Below are positions 8,954 through 16,875 of a stretch of 64,000 nt of DNA, piece after piece. Under the pieces are notes generated by a model, which was not told the DNA's origin, ran no database searches, and worked only from the letters and a program-made list of their open reading frames with translations. Origin of the DNA: Paenibacillus humicus NBRC 102415 (GTDB lineage Bacteria > Bacillota > Bacilli > Paenibacillales > Paenibacillaceae); NCBI RefSeq assembly GCF_004000905.1, contig NZ_BIMD01000014.1, forward strand, positions 1 to 64,000. The letters run 5' to 3'. How positions within the stretch are numbered: the stretch's first letter is position 1; every line of letters begins with the position of its first letter. Both the position numbers and the translations under genes were made by a program.

Positions 8954-8980
8954 CAGGGGATGGCTTCAAGCCATCCCCTG
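8954..8980. terminator. Hairpin between the multicopper oxidase and recombinase relic
   Basis: CAGGGGATGGC (8954-8964) pairs perfectly with GCCATCCCCTG (8970-8980) around a five-base loop, directly after the oxidase stop. There is no strong T run on either side, so termination would rest on the stem. The genes on both sides converge on it. Confidence 0.5.
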
Positions 8981-9636
8981 ATTCCCGTTCTCTGCATCGT
9001 CTTTTGAAGCAATGGGCGATTGCTTGTTCCGTCCATTTGCTCCCTCATACTCCCTCACTCGCCGGTAAAACATCGGTTTTTTCATACCAATTCTTCGCAT
9101 TGCCTCGGTTGCCGTGATTTGCCCTGCTTTCCACTCCCGGTATGTCTGGATAAACTTATCGTCAATTTCCTGTCTTGGTCTCCCGAACGTTACGCCATCG
9201 GCTCGGGCAACTTCGATTCCTTCCGCCTGCCGCTGCCGGTTGTTTTTCCGTTCCTGCTCGGCCACATATGCCAGCAGGCTTAAAAACTGATCCTCCATGA
9301 CTTTGCCGAAATCACCCATTTGTGTGAACTTTCGGGAATCGAACAGCGTTTCGTTATCTAGACATACGATGTCTGCGCCGATCTCCCGCGTAATGGCTTT
9401 CCATTCGGCAATTATGCCGTCGTAATCTCGGCCCAGCCGATCCAGCGCATCCAGGTAAATCAGGTCGCCCTCTCTAACATCAGACGTATTGCCTGATAGC
9501 GCGGCCGCTCAAAATCCTTGCCGCTCTGCTTGTCTACAAATATGTATCTTTCATCAACGCCAAGTTCCCGGAACTTGACGAGTTGTCGTTCCAGATTTTG
9601 ATCTTTAGCCAACACACGGCCATATCCCAGCTTCAT
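8966..9636 (-). pseudogene. Serine recombinase (resolvase/invertase), frameshifted and lacking its catalytic serine
   Basis: The N-terminal part (from 9636) begins MKLGYGRVLAKDQNLERQL and runs to IRLMLER, where the frame shifts near 9470. The rest continues in another frame as GDLIYLDALDRLGRDYDGII, then VAEQERKNNRQRQAEGI and a C-terminal helix-turn-helix region ending at 8966. Adding one A after TTA would give the usual LREGDLIY. Family members read GYARVSTxDQN; here the position of the nucleophilic serine is Leu (TTG where TCG would encode Ser), so two independent lesions are present. GGGGGAAAG precedes the start. It may be the resolvase of the transposon or module that delivered the metal cargo. 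Confidence 0.85.
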
Positions 9637-9855
9637 GTGTACTTTCCCCCATATTTTGAGACGTAAATACAGGATTTTTTCCCGCGCATCAAAAAGCATG
9701 CAATTTGAAATGATGAATTGGATAAGCTGCCCATTGATGTTTTGTAAGAAGTAATAGAAACTATGGAATGTGAATACTCGGCAGAACATTGTAAGTTTCC
9801 TAACAGCCAAGATTTACTGGTGAAGAGTCCATGAGAAATGTATATTAGTGCTTAA

Positions 9856-9883
9856 GCGGCTGATCCTGTTTGCGACCAGCCGC
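9856..9883 (-). terminator. Weak hairpin after virB4
   Basis: GCGGCTG (9856-9862) pairs with CAGCCGC (9877-9883), just beyond the virB4 stop. On the minus strand it is followed by TTAAGC, not a real T run. The 260 bp between the recombinase relic and virB4 contain nothing else recognisable. Confidence 0.3.
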
Positions 9884-9900
9884 CTACTGCTGTTTATCCA

Positions 9901-12231
9901 TTACTCTCCGGGCTTCGTTGTCATTAGGCTATACAGTTTCGTGTGCCGCGGAAACTTATCGTTAAACGGCACAAGGGAACTACCGACCTTCATCAGACCA
10001 TTCCCGGCGTCAACATTCGTAATGTAAGACAGCTGCAGGTCCGAAATGTTGAGCAACTCGGCAAGCTCTATCCGGTCGGTGCTGGCCTGATTCAGCATGA
10101 CGATGAATTCACTGTTTGCAAGCATGGTGCGGGCTGTATGACTTTGCAGCAGGTCGTCCACATTTTGCGTAATCCCTGTGCAAAAAGCGCCATACTTTCG
10201 GACACGTTTCCAGAGCGTGAACAGAAAGTTGGCGCTATATTCGTGCTGGAACAGAAGGTAGATTTCATCAATAAAGATAAACGTATTCTTGCCTCTGGCG
10301 CGATTTTGCGTAATCCGATTCAAGATGTTGTCAAGTACAACCAGCATGCCGATGGGAAGAAGCTGCTTGCCCAAGTCGAGAATATCGTAGCAAATGAGCC
10401 GATTGTGGACGTTGACGTTGGTCGATTGGGCGAACGTATTCAGACTGCCGGAAGTAAATAATTCAATGGCCAGCGCGATGTCCTGCGCCTCAGGTTCTGC
10501 TTGCTTGAGCAATTCCGCGCGAAAATCCTGCAATGTCGGCGGCTGTCCCTTATAGTTGCTCCGCAAATACTTGCGGTACACAGCGGCGGTACAGCGATCG
10601 ATGAGCGACTTCTCCTTGGCTCCAAGCTGATGTCCTCCGATCAACTGCTCGCACAACGACAGGACGAATTCCGATTTAAGAATGATCGGATTGGCACCGT
10701 CGCCATAATCCCGGTTCATATCCATCGCATTGATATGGTTCGACGAAGTAGCAGATATGTGAATCGTCTCGCCACCCAGCGCATTTACCAGAGCGGAATA
10801 CTCCCGCTCCGGGTCAATCAGGATAATGTCGTCATCGCTCGCCAATATCTGGTTGACGATTTCCCGTTTCGCGGTGAAGCTTTTACCGGAACCGGATACG
10901 CCAAGGATAAAACTGTTTCCATTCAGCAGTTGCTTTCGATTGGCGACGATCATATTTTTGCTGATGACGTTTTGCCCGTAATAAATGCCGTCTGGATGCA
11001 TGATCTCCTGCGCTCGAAACGGGATAAATACAGCCGTGCTTTCAGTTGTGAGTGTCCGCAAAGCATGAACCTTTCGCAGCCCATAAGGCAGCACCGTATT
11101 CAAACCGTCCATTTGCTGATAGGAGAGCGTGGAAAACTGGCACAGATGCTTGCGAGCGGTGGTAAGCAACGTTTCCGTATCGCTATCGAGTTGTTCTTTG
11201 CTGTCCGCAACATGCACCATCGTAAGTAGCCCGAACATCATCCGCTGGTCGCGCGTGGTCAGGTCGCTAAGAAATTCCTTGCTCTCCTTGCGCTGCTGCT
11301 CCATATCGTAAGGAACGACGGCGGAAAAGTTGTTATTCCGGTTTTGCCGTCGCTGCCAATTCGTAATGTTCGTCTCCACGCCGAGCAGTCGATTCTCCAC
11401 TTCGCGAACAGCTTCATCGGTCGGAATCGGGATCACATCGAGCGACAGCAGCAAGTTGCGGTTCAAATCGCACAGTTCGGCTACCATGCTGTCCTTGATG
11501 TAGCTGGCGTAATCACGAAGAAAGATGACCCGACCGTAGTATTCGCCCATCCGAAAATGGTCTTTGGCAAACTCGAAGGTGTCCGGGCAAATATAATCCT
11601 TGAAATCGTGTCCCTTGCGCATCATCTCCTGCATGTCGAAGCGAAAATCGGCTTCCTCGCCAATCCGGAAGAAGTCATGCAGAATGCGCAGGCGGTCAGT
11701 CGCATCAAGTTCGGTACATTTCGAGCCGAGACGAGAGAAATGCGCCGTCAACTCCGTGCCGACCCGCGCGAAGTAATGGCGAGCTTCATCCACGTTCTTT
11801 TTAACCACGGAGATGGTGATGTATTTCTCTTGAATCGTCCCATTTGTGTTGCCATCCGTCGCTTTACCAAGCAACATGTCGTTGTACTCCTGCCGATATA
11901 CATCCAGCCCGTCGTGCTGGAGCGGAATAAGAATGGAACGTTCAACATCTGCCTGATTAAGCCGCCGATTGTGAATCGTAATCTTCGTCGTCGCGCCGCT
12001 GTCAAACGAATTAAGCAATTCGGAGTAGGAAAGGAACATCATCTCCTTGTCCTCTCTCGATGCGACAGCGTAGTTGATGTCCGCGAAACGGAACGACTTC
12101 GAGAATTTGTTGCCGACAGCAAAAATCCCGTCCGGCCAGATGGCGCGGATCGGGATCGCTTGTTGTACGCTTTTGGGAATGACAGACCGCTCCTTGTCCT
12201 GCTTCATGGTGCGCCTGAGCGTCTTAATCAT
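9901..12231 (-). CDS. VirB4-like conjugation ATPase
   Basis: 776 residues, the motor ATPase of Gram-positive type IV secretion. Walker A GVSGSGKSFTAKREI is near residue 447 and Walker B TFIFIDEIYLLFQ near 655, followed by an arginine-rich region and GITQNVDDLLQS, all usual for the VirB4/TraE/ConE group. The N-terminal half is the typical substrate-domain region with few motifs. The start at 12231 has GGATG upstream and overlaps the PrgI gene by eight bases. Length and motifs indicate an intact gene. In related elements a peptidoglycan hydrolase gene normally follows; here metal cargo follows instead. Confidence 0.95.
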   Translation of the reverse strand: MIKTLRRTMKQDKERSVIPKSVQQAIPIRAIWPDGIFAVGNKFSKSFRFADINYAVASREDKEMMFLSYSELLNSFDSGATTKITIHNRRLNQADVERSILIPLQHDGLDVYRQEYNDMLLGKATDGNTNGTIQEKYITISVVKKNVDEARHYFARVGTELTAHFSRLGSKCTELDATDRLRILHDFFRIGEEADFRFDMQEMMRKGHDFKDYICPDTFEFAKDHFRMGEYYGRVIFLRDYASYIKDSMVAELCDLNRNLLLSLDVIPIPTDEAVREVENRLLGVETNITNWQRRQNRNNNFSAVVPYDMEQQRKESKEFLSDLTTRDQRMMFGLLTMVHVADSKEQLDSDTETLLTTARKHLCQFSTLSYQQMDGLNTVLPYGLRKVHALRTLTTESTAVFIPFRAQEIMHPDGIYYGQNVISKNMIVANRKQLLNGNSFILGVSGSGKSFTAKREIVNQILASDDDIILIDPEREYSALVNALGGETIHISATSSNHINAMDMNRDYGDGANPIILKSEFVLSLCEQLIGGHQLGAKEKSLIDRCTAAVYRKYLRSNYKGQPPTLQDFRAELLKQAEPEAQDIALAIELFTSGSLNTFAQSTNVNVHNRLICYDILDLGKQLLPIGMLVVLDNILNRITQNRARGKNTFIFIDEIYLLFQHEYSANFLFTLWKRVRKYGAFCTGITQNVDDLLQSHTARTMLANSEFIVMLNQASTDRIELAELLNISDLQLSYITNVDAGNGLMKVGSSLVPFNDKFPRHTKLYSLMTTKPGE

Positions 12232-12589
12232 CGCGCTTCATCCTTTCTTGCACACGCTTGTGCATGCTTCCTTTCAGCGCTTCGTAGTAAATGTTGGTCG
12301 AGCGGAAGACAAGCCGTCTTGGCATCAGAAACTCCGACTTCACATACGCCCACAATAGTTGCTCCGCCGTCATACCGTGATAGCGGATAAACCCGAGCGC
12401 GGCGCAGGGAGCTGCCCCTAATATGCACATCCAACTGAGCGTTTCCAGTCCGAAATGACTGCGCAGCCCGAAATACAGTCCAATCGCCGCAGCGACCGCC
12501 AGAATAGAAAAAAAGAACTGCCGCAAGGACAGTCCGAAGAACAAGCTTTCCGTATAATCCCGGATTTCCCGGTTGATTTTCACTTCCAC
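12224..12589 (-). CDS. PrgI-family conjugation membrane protein
   Basis: 121 residues starting at a GTG (12589) after GGAGGGATAAAAA. It opens VKINREIRDYTESLFFGLSL and has two adjacent hydrophobic helices (about 24-40 and 50-66), then the basic segment KSEFLMPRRLVFRSTN. This is the layout of PrgI proteins, small membrane components (VirB3-like) encoded immediately upstream of VirB4 in Gram-positive elements. The eight-base overlap with virB4 indicates coupling. Confidence 0.9.
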   Translation of the reverse strand: MEVKINREIRDYTESLFFGLSLRQFFFSILAVAAAIGLYFGLRSHFGLETLSWMCILGAAPCAALGFIRYHGMTAEQLLWAYVKSEFLMPRRLVFRSTNIYYEALKGSMHKRVQERMKRDD

Positions 12590-12614
12590 TTTTTATCCCT
12601 CCCGGATGAGCAGT

Positions 12615-12944
12615 CTACGCCTCAGGCTCGTTGCGTTCAGGTTTGAACAGTGTGTCGTCATCAAATGGCAAAGGATTGCTCAATAGTTCCACAGCAAGCT
12701 GAAAGCCATCCTTCATCCCTTGCAAATATAACCACTCATTGATAATCGATTGTTTAAAATGATGTCTGTCCTCCCAAGCTTCAAATTCAGGCATACGACC
12801 AATATCCATACCAACAAACAAGACTTGAAAAGCCTTCTTTTCTTCAGCACGAACACGCTTGAGATCAGGATGATGCTCGAATCGTGCAGAAACGTAGTCC
12901 AATCGACCTTGAATAGCTGTTCGAAACCACGGTGGAATTTCCAT
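12615..12944 (-). CDS. Unknown ICE protein, 109 residues
   Basis: Soluble, mostly helical protein starting MEIPPWFRTAIQGRLDYVSA, with a GGGGGG-rich binding site upstream. It has two Trp-containing helical segments (FEAWEDRHHF, NEWLYLQGMKDGFQLAVELL) and an acidic C-terminus. It lies between the Spo0E-like gene and prgI with about 25 bp gaps, so is probably in the transfer operon. No family recognised. Confidence 0.7.
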   Translation of the reverse strand: MEIPPWFRTAIQGRLDYVSARFEHHPDLKRVRAEEKKAFQVLFVGMDIGRMPEFEAWEDRHHFKQSIINEWLYLQGMKDGFQLAVELLSNPLPFDDDTLFKPERNEPEA

Positions 12945-12968
12945 CACCTGCTTCCCCCCACAACTCTT

Positions 12969-13154
12969 TTACCTTACCTGCTGCTTCTGCTTGGCTTTCA
13001 TGTGATGATAGCAGGCTACTAGCTGATCGACCTTCTGACTTTGCTCTTGAAATGTTTGATGGCCGGATAAAGAAATGGATTGCTTTATTAACTGTTCACC
13101 AAGCGTATTCAGCTTTCGCCGCTCCTCTTCCAGTTCTCTTAACAATTCGTTCAT
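12969..13154 (-). CDS. Spo0E-like aspartyl-phosphate phosphatase (candidate)
   Basis: 61 residues: two predicted helices separated by a turn. The second helix contains SQKVDQLVACYHHM, close to the Spo0E-family signature SQxLDxLIxxY, and the spacing from the first helix fits that fold. Spo0E proteins remove phosphate from Spo0A-P and so delay sporulation. GGGAGG precedes the ATG at good spacing. It stands at the head of the transfer operon, divergent from an Xre regulator, where several mobile elements keep host-development modulators. The signature is only partly matched (KVD for ELD), so the call is moderate. Confidence 0.55.
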   Translation of the reverse strand: MNELLRELEEERRKLNTLGEQLIKQSISLSGHQTFQEQSQKVDQLVACYHHMKAKQKQQVR

Positions 13155-13265
13155 TTATCCATCCTCCCGTTTTTATTGTGAGAGCCGACATTTTTGAATG
13201 AAACACGGTGTATGTTAGAAGACTACTTCGATGGTAAGTTTTAATCTCATTTATGTCAATTGTGT

Positions 13266-13293
13266 ACTCCTCCATAATGGGAGTTATAAACTC
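13266..13293. promoter_or_regulatory. Two inverted repeats upstream of the Xre gene, probable operator
   Basis: ACTCC (13266-13270) and GGAGT (13280-13284) form one inverted repeat; GAGTT and AACTC around ATA form another at 13281-13293. They overlap a TTATAA that could be a -10 element for the Xre gene and lie in the divergent region facing the transfer operon. Autoregulation by the Xre protein is the natural inference. Confidence 0.45.
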
Positions 13294-13318
13294 AACCCCT
13301 GTAAAGAGGTGACGCTTG

Positions 13319-13654
13319 ATGATTGGTTACGATAAAAAGAAGGTGGGGCAACGCATACGGAAGCAACGAGAGGCTTTGGAAATTTCTCGTGAACAACTGG
13401 CTGAACGAGTTGGACGGGTCCCAAGATTTTGCGCCGATATTGAACGAGGTAAAGCCGGGATGTCCATTGAAACGATGTTCAGTATTTGCAATTTGCTCAA
13501 GCTTTCTCCTAATGAATTGCTCCTTGGTCAAGAGGAGAGCGCCACACCTTACGATGAAACGGCATTGATTATGGCTGCGCTCAATCAATGCACAGAGAAG
13601 CAGCGCAAGGATGCTCTGGCGCTATTGAAGCTATTTTTGACCGCAATCCGATAA
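13319..13654 (+). CDS. Xre-family transcriptional regulator
   Basis: 111 residues beginning MIGYDKKKVGQRIRKQREAL. The helix-turn-helix spans about residues 9-63 with the recognition region ISREQLAERVGRVPRFCADI and IERGKAGMSIETMFSICNLL. The start at 13319 follows AGAGGTG. It is the only rightward gene in the transfer region and diverges from the Spo0E-like gene, so it is well placed to control the transfer operon. Similar single-domain repressors are common in Gram-positive ICEs. Confidence 0.88.
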   Translation: MIGYDKKKVGQRIRKQREALEISREQLAERVGRVPRFCADIERGKAGMSIETMFSICNLLKLSPNELLLGQEESATPYDETALIMAALNQCTEKQRKDALALLKLFLTAIR

Positions 13655-13675
13655 CTCCCATCATTCACAAGGTGA

Positions 13676-14515
13676 TTACAGTCCCATCATTTCGCGCACG
13701 ATACGATCTGCCATCTTCACCGTACCGACAAGAACGAGCATGTTGAAAATGAGTTCCCCGATATACGTCCACACCATCGTAACCGCGCCCGCACTAGAAT
13801 CGACGGCTGGAGGAGCGGTAGCAAAGGCGGAATAAATGATACACGCCAGTACAATAATCGCGCCTTCCAGACACGCTGCCGCGTATCCTTTCAGGAACGA
13901 CTTGCCGATATTTTGGCTTGGCTCCCCCGCAAATGCGGACAGCGGAACGGGGGCTATTGCCGTATACAAATAGATACGGAAAAAGCGCCCGTACACCGAA
14001 AGGATCATCACAAAGGATAGCACCGTAATGAACAAACTGCCGAGAATGGTGACGATCCACAGCGGAATGCTTTGCCAGAAGCCAACGTCTTCAATCGCTT
14101 GCGCTACCGTATCCGGCAAGGCCATAGCCTCTGTCGTTCCAAACCCGGAGCGTCCCATCATCGTTGAGATGATCCCCTGTACAATCGTAAAGAGAGCCAT
14201 CATCAACTCCAGACCATAGGTTACGACCGCCTTGGCGAGCACAAAGCGGATAAACAGCTTGACGGCCATCTCCGGCCTTTTCACTTCCGCAAAACTGCCG
14301 GTCGACTTCACCACGCCAATCACAAAAAACAAGACCAGAAGCGCCAGTCCCGTCGCCTGCAACGCACCGTGAATATCTGAGATGACACGCCAAACGCCCC
14401 CACCCTTAAAATCCGCTGGCGATTGCGTAACGAGGCTCCAGATTTCATTCATCTTATCGTTCCAGGTATCCAAGGCATTTTCGAGGTTGTCGATCACCCA
14501 ACTGTTTTTTGACAC
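13676..14515 (-). CDS. VirB6/TrbL-like conjugation channel protein
   Basis: 279 residues with about six transmembrane helices between residues 50 and 279, including GLALLVLFFVIGVV, IPLWIVTILGSLFITVLSF and IYLYTAIAPVPLSAFAGE. The last, followed by a Gly-Lys-rich helix (NIGKSFLKGYAAACLEGA), is characteristic of TrbL/VirB6-type proteins of Gram-positive elements. A GTG at 14515 with AGGGGTGAG upstream is preferred over an earlier in-frame ATG at 14593 whose extension overlaps the preceding gene. It should form the inner-membrane part of the DNA channel. Confidence 0.85.
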   Translation of the reverse strand: MSKNSWVIDNLENALDTWNDKMNEIWSLVTQSPADFKGGGVWRVISDIHGALQATGLALLVLFFVIGVVKSTGSFAEVKRPEMAVKLFIRFVLAKAVVTYGLELMMALFTIVQGIISTMMGRSGFGTTEAMALPDTVAQAIEDVGFWQSIPLWIVTILGSLFITVLSFVMILSVYGRFFRIYLYTAIAPVPLSAFAGEPSQNIGKSFLKGYAAACLEGAIIVLACIIYSAFATAPPAVDSSAGAVTMVWTYIGELIFNMLVLVGTVKMADRIVREMMGL

Positions 14516-14582
14516 ATGCTCACCCCTTCCGTAAACGGGGAACAGACGAAACGTCCGCCCCCCTTCATGCAAAGCTTCAGGC

Positions 14583-14891
14583 TCATCCGGCAATCAGGGT
14601 AAGAATTTCCTTCGTAAACGTAATAATGACCCCTCCGGCGAGCGTCAGAAACCCGTTTGCGCGCTGAGAAGGGTCATGGGATTTTAGCGACAATCCAATT
14701 TGAACAATGCCGAAACCGAGAATAATCATGCCAATCGCACGGATTAAACCGAAGATAAAAGTAGACAGGTTGTTGACTGTCGTCATCGGATCGCCCTCTG
14801 CATAAGCAGTGGAGACGAATACAGTTCCCGTTAAGATCAGCACGATGTACAGGGCCAGCAGCCGTTTCGTTTTCATTTTCAAGTTCATCAT
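14583..14891 (-). CDS. Maff2/TrbC-like small membrane protein of the transfer channel
   Basis: 102 residues. A signal-like segment (LLALYIVLILTGTVFVSTAYA) is followed by two helices (FIFGLIRAIGMIILGFGIVQI and FLTLAGGVIITFTKEILTLI). This two-helix layout after a cleaved leader resembles TrbC/VirB2-type pilin-like proteins, the Maff2 family in Firmicutes. It sits between virD4 and the TrbL-like gene; its ATG overlaps the virD4 stop. Confidence 0.8.
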   Translation of the reverse strand: MMNLKMKTKRLLALYIVLILTGTVFVSTAYAEGDPMTTVNNLSTFIFGLIRAIGMIILGFGIVQIGLSLKSHDPSQRANGFLTLAGGVIITFTKEILTLIAG

Positions 14892-16657
14892 TCCCTTCGT
14901 AAAAATAACGACTCTACTTCTTCTTCCGAAAGAAGTTCATAATCCCCGTCTGCATGAAGGAACACGGATTGCCAGTCCAAAGCGTGTTCCGTGCCGCCAT
15001 GCTGATAGGGAAGACCGTTACCATCCGTCGTGAGCGAGACATGAGGATGCCTGAGCAAATCATATTTGTCGTCCTGGACTGGATGTTCGCCACGGATAAA
15101 GAGCAGGCAAAAGCGGTTATCCAGCAACCTCACCTCGTCTGGTGTGAGCAATTCGCGGCCTGATTGCTGGTAGTTGATCGAGTAGCTGCCGTTTCTCCCC
15201 TTGCTCTGGCCGTAGGTATTGGTATCAATCGTTTCCTTGCCAAGCAGCTCCGAGACGTATTTGTGGGTAGACTGTTCGTTGCCGCCCAAGTACAAAAATT
15301 CGTCGCAGTTGCCCACAATCGATTCCCACGCATCCTTGTACAGCGCCTTGAGTTGCGCTAAATTTTGCAAAATGATAGAAACTGAAATTTCCCGGCTGCG
15401 CATCGTGGAGAGCAGCTTGTCAAATTCGTCGGGAAGCGCTACATTGGCGAACTCGTCCATGACAAAGTGAACATGAACCGGCAGGCGTCCGCCATGCCGA
15501 TAGTCCGCCTCGTACATCAAGCATTGAAAAAGCTGCGTGTAGAGCATGCCGACAATGAAGTTGAAGCTGCTGTCGTTATCGGGAATGACGGCAAACATCG
15601 CCGTCTTCTTCTCCCCCATAACGGGCAATTCCATTTCGTCGACCATGCTCATCCCCGCAATCGTATGCAAATTGAACTTCTCCAATCGAACGCCGAGGCC
15701 AATTAAAATGGACTTGGCCGTCTTGCCCGCCGCCAGCTTGAAAATGTTGTACTGCTTGACGGCAAGGTGTTCCGGATCGCGCATGGCCAGCCGCTCGAAT
15801 AGTTCATCGAGCGGGCTTTGGTACGTTTCGTCCTCCTCCCGCACCTCCGCAGCCGCGATCATTTCCATGACCATTGGGAAGTTTTGCTCCTCGGGCGGTG
15901 CTTCATATAGGAGGTATAGCACGAGCGCTTCCAGCAAGGCGGTCTCGGATCGCTCCCAAAAGGGATCGTTGGTATTGCTGCCCTTCGGTGTCGTATTGCG
16001 GATCAGATTGGTGACCAGCTTGAGAACATCCTTGTCGTCTTGCAAATAGGCGAATGGATTGTAGCCATGCGAACGGTGTTGATTGATGAGATCCAGCACC
16101 TTGATGTCATAGCCTTCGGACTTGAGTAGATGCCCGGTATCGCGCAAAATTTCGCCCTTGGGATCGAGCACGACAAAGGACGTATGCGCCTGCATAACGT
16201 TCGGCTTGGCGTAAAACCGCGTTTTGCCGGACCCGGAACCGCCGACGACAAGAACATTCAGGTTCCGGCGATGCTTGCGGCCATCCAAGCCGATGCGTAC
16301 CTGCTGCGTCAGAATCTTATTTTGTTCCGGTTGCTTGTCGCGATACTTGGCATTTATCCGTCCGGCCTTGCCCCATCGTGCGCTGCCATGCTCTTCGCGC
16401 CGCCGATAGTTGCGCGGGGACGCCAAGTAGATGCCGACCGAAATCCCATAAATCAACGTGAACAGCAACAAGCTTCGCGGCGTATCCTCGACCCATTGAA
16501 TCTGGAAGGGATTGTTAATCGCCTCGCTGAGATACAGCAGAAGTGCCGGTAATCCCTTTGACAAAGCGGGGGCGGCAAGCAGCGCCGCCCACACGACCGG
16601 AATAAAAAAAACCGCAAAGAGTAAAAGATTACTCCTTGCGGTTTCAGCGCGCCGCAT
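14888..16657 (-). CDS. VirD4/TcpA-type coupling ATPase
   Basis: 589 residues. Two N-terminal membrane helices (about 10-28 and 62-80) are followed by the ATPase: Walker A VVGGSGSGKTRFYAKPN near 140 and Walker B VHFVMDEFANVALP near 399, then the SILQNLAQLKALYKD region typical of TraG/VirD4. It brings relaxase-bound DNA to the secretion channel. The start ATG at 16657 has CGGAG upstream and overlaps the preceding small gene by 14 bases. The first coding codons contain a strong terminator-like hairpin (16601-16644), listed separately. Confidence 0.94.
   Translation of the reverse strand: MRRAETARSNLLLFAVFFIPVVWAALLAAPALSKGLPALLLYLSEAINNPFQIQWVEDTPRSLLLFTLIYGISVGIYLASPRNYRRREEHGSARWGKAGRINAKYRDKQPEQNKILTQQVRIGLDGRKHRRNLNVLVVGGSGSGKTRFYAKPNVMQAHTSFVVLDPKGEILRDTGHLLKSEGYDIKVLDLINQHRSHGYNPFAYLQDDKDVLKLVTNLIRNTTPKGSNTNDPFWERSETALLEALVLYLLYEAPPEEQNFPMVMEMIAAAEVREEDETYQSPLDELFERLAMRDPEHLAVKQYNIFKLAAGKTAKSILIGLGVRLEKFNLHTIAGMSMVDEMELPVMGEKKTAMFAVIPDNDSSFNFIVGMLYTQLFQCLMYEADYRHGGRLPVHVHFVMDEFANVALPDEFDKLLSTMRSREISVSIILQNLAQLKALYKDAWESIVGNCDEFLYLGGNEQSTHKYVSELLGKETIDTNTYGQSKGRNGSYSINYQQSGRELLTPDEVRLLDNRFCLLFIRGEHPVQDDKYDLLRHPHVSLTTDGNGLPYQHGGTEHALDWQSVFLHADGDYELLSEEEVESLFLRRE
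16601..16644 (-). terminator. Strong intrinsic-terminator structure inside the 5' end of virD4
   Basis: On the minus strand, AAACCGCAAGGAGTAA (16644-16629) pairs with TTACTCTTTGCGGTTT (16624-16609) over 16 positions (one G-U pair) around a four-base loop, then TTTTTATT follows. This has every mark of a rho-independent terminator but lies within codons 5-18 of virD4, in its transmembrane-coding segment. Translation across it would be expected to prevent folding. Confidence 0.75.
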
Positions 16658-16835
16658 GATGACTCCGGCGCTTTATTTTTTGATAGGGAGCGTCAATCGC
16701 TTTGAGCAGTAAATCGTCAACAGGATCGGTCGGCCGCTGCTGGCCGATCAAGTCGTTGCGGAGCGCATTCAAGGCGTTGATGACAATGCCATGCTCGTAA
16801 TGATCCATTCTCAGGATGCGTTCTTCCTCTTTCAT
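16644..16835 (-). CDS. Small ICE protein, 63 residues
   Basis: Starts MKEEERILRMDHYEHGIVIN with GGGAGGAG upstream at 16835. A compact helical protein with ALNALRNDLIGQQRPTDP followed by DDLLLKAIDAP and a basic C-terminus. It ends inside virD4 with a 14-base overlap and so is coupled to it. Proteins of this size and position recur in Gram-positive conjugative elements, but no function is known to me. Confidence 0.7.
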   Translation of the reverse strand: MKEEERILRMDHYEHGIVINALNALRNDLIGQQRPTDPVDDLLLKAIDAPYQKIKRRSHHAAR

Positions 16836-16875
16836 CGCCACTCCTCCCAACAGAAAAATGAAAAGCATGCCACGA

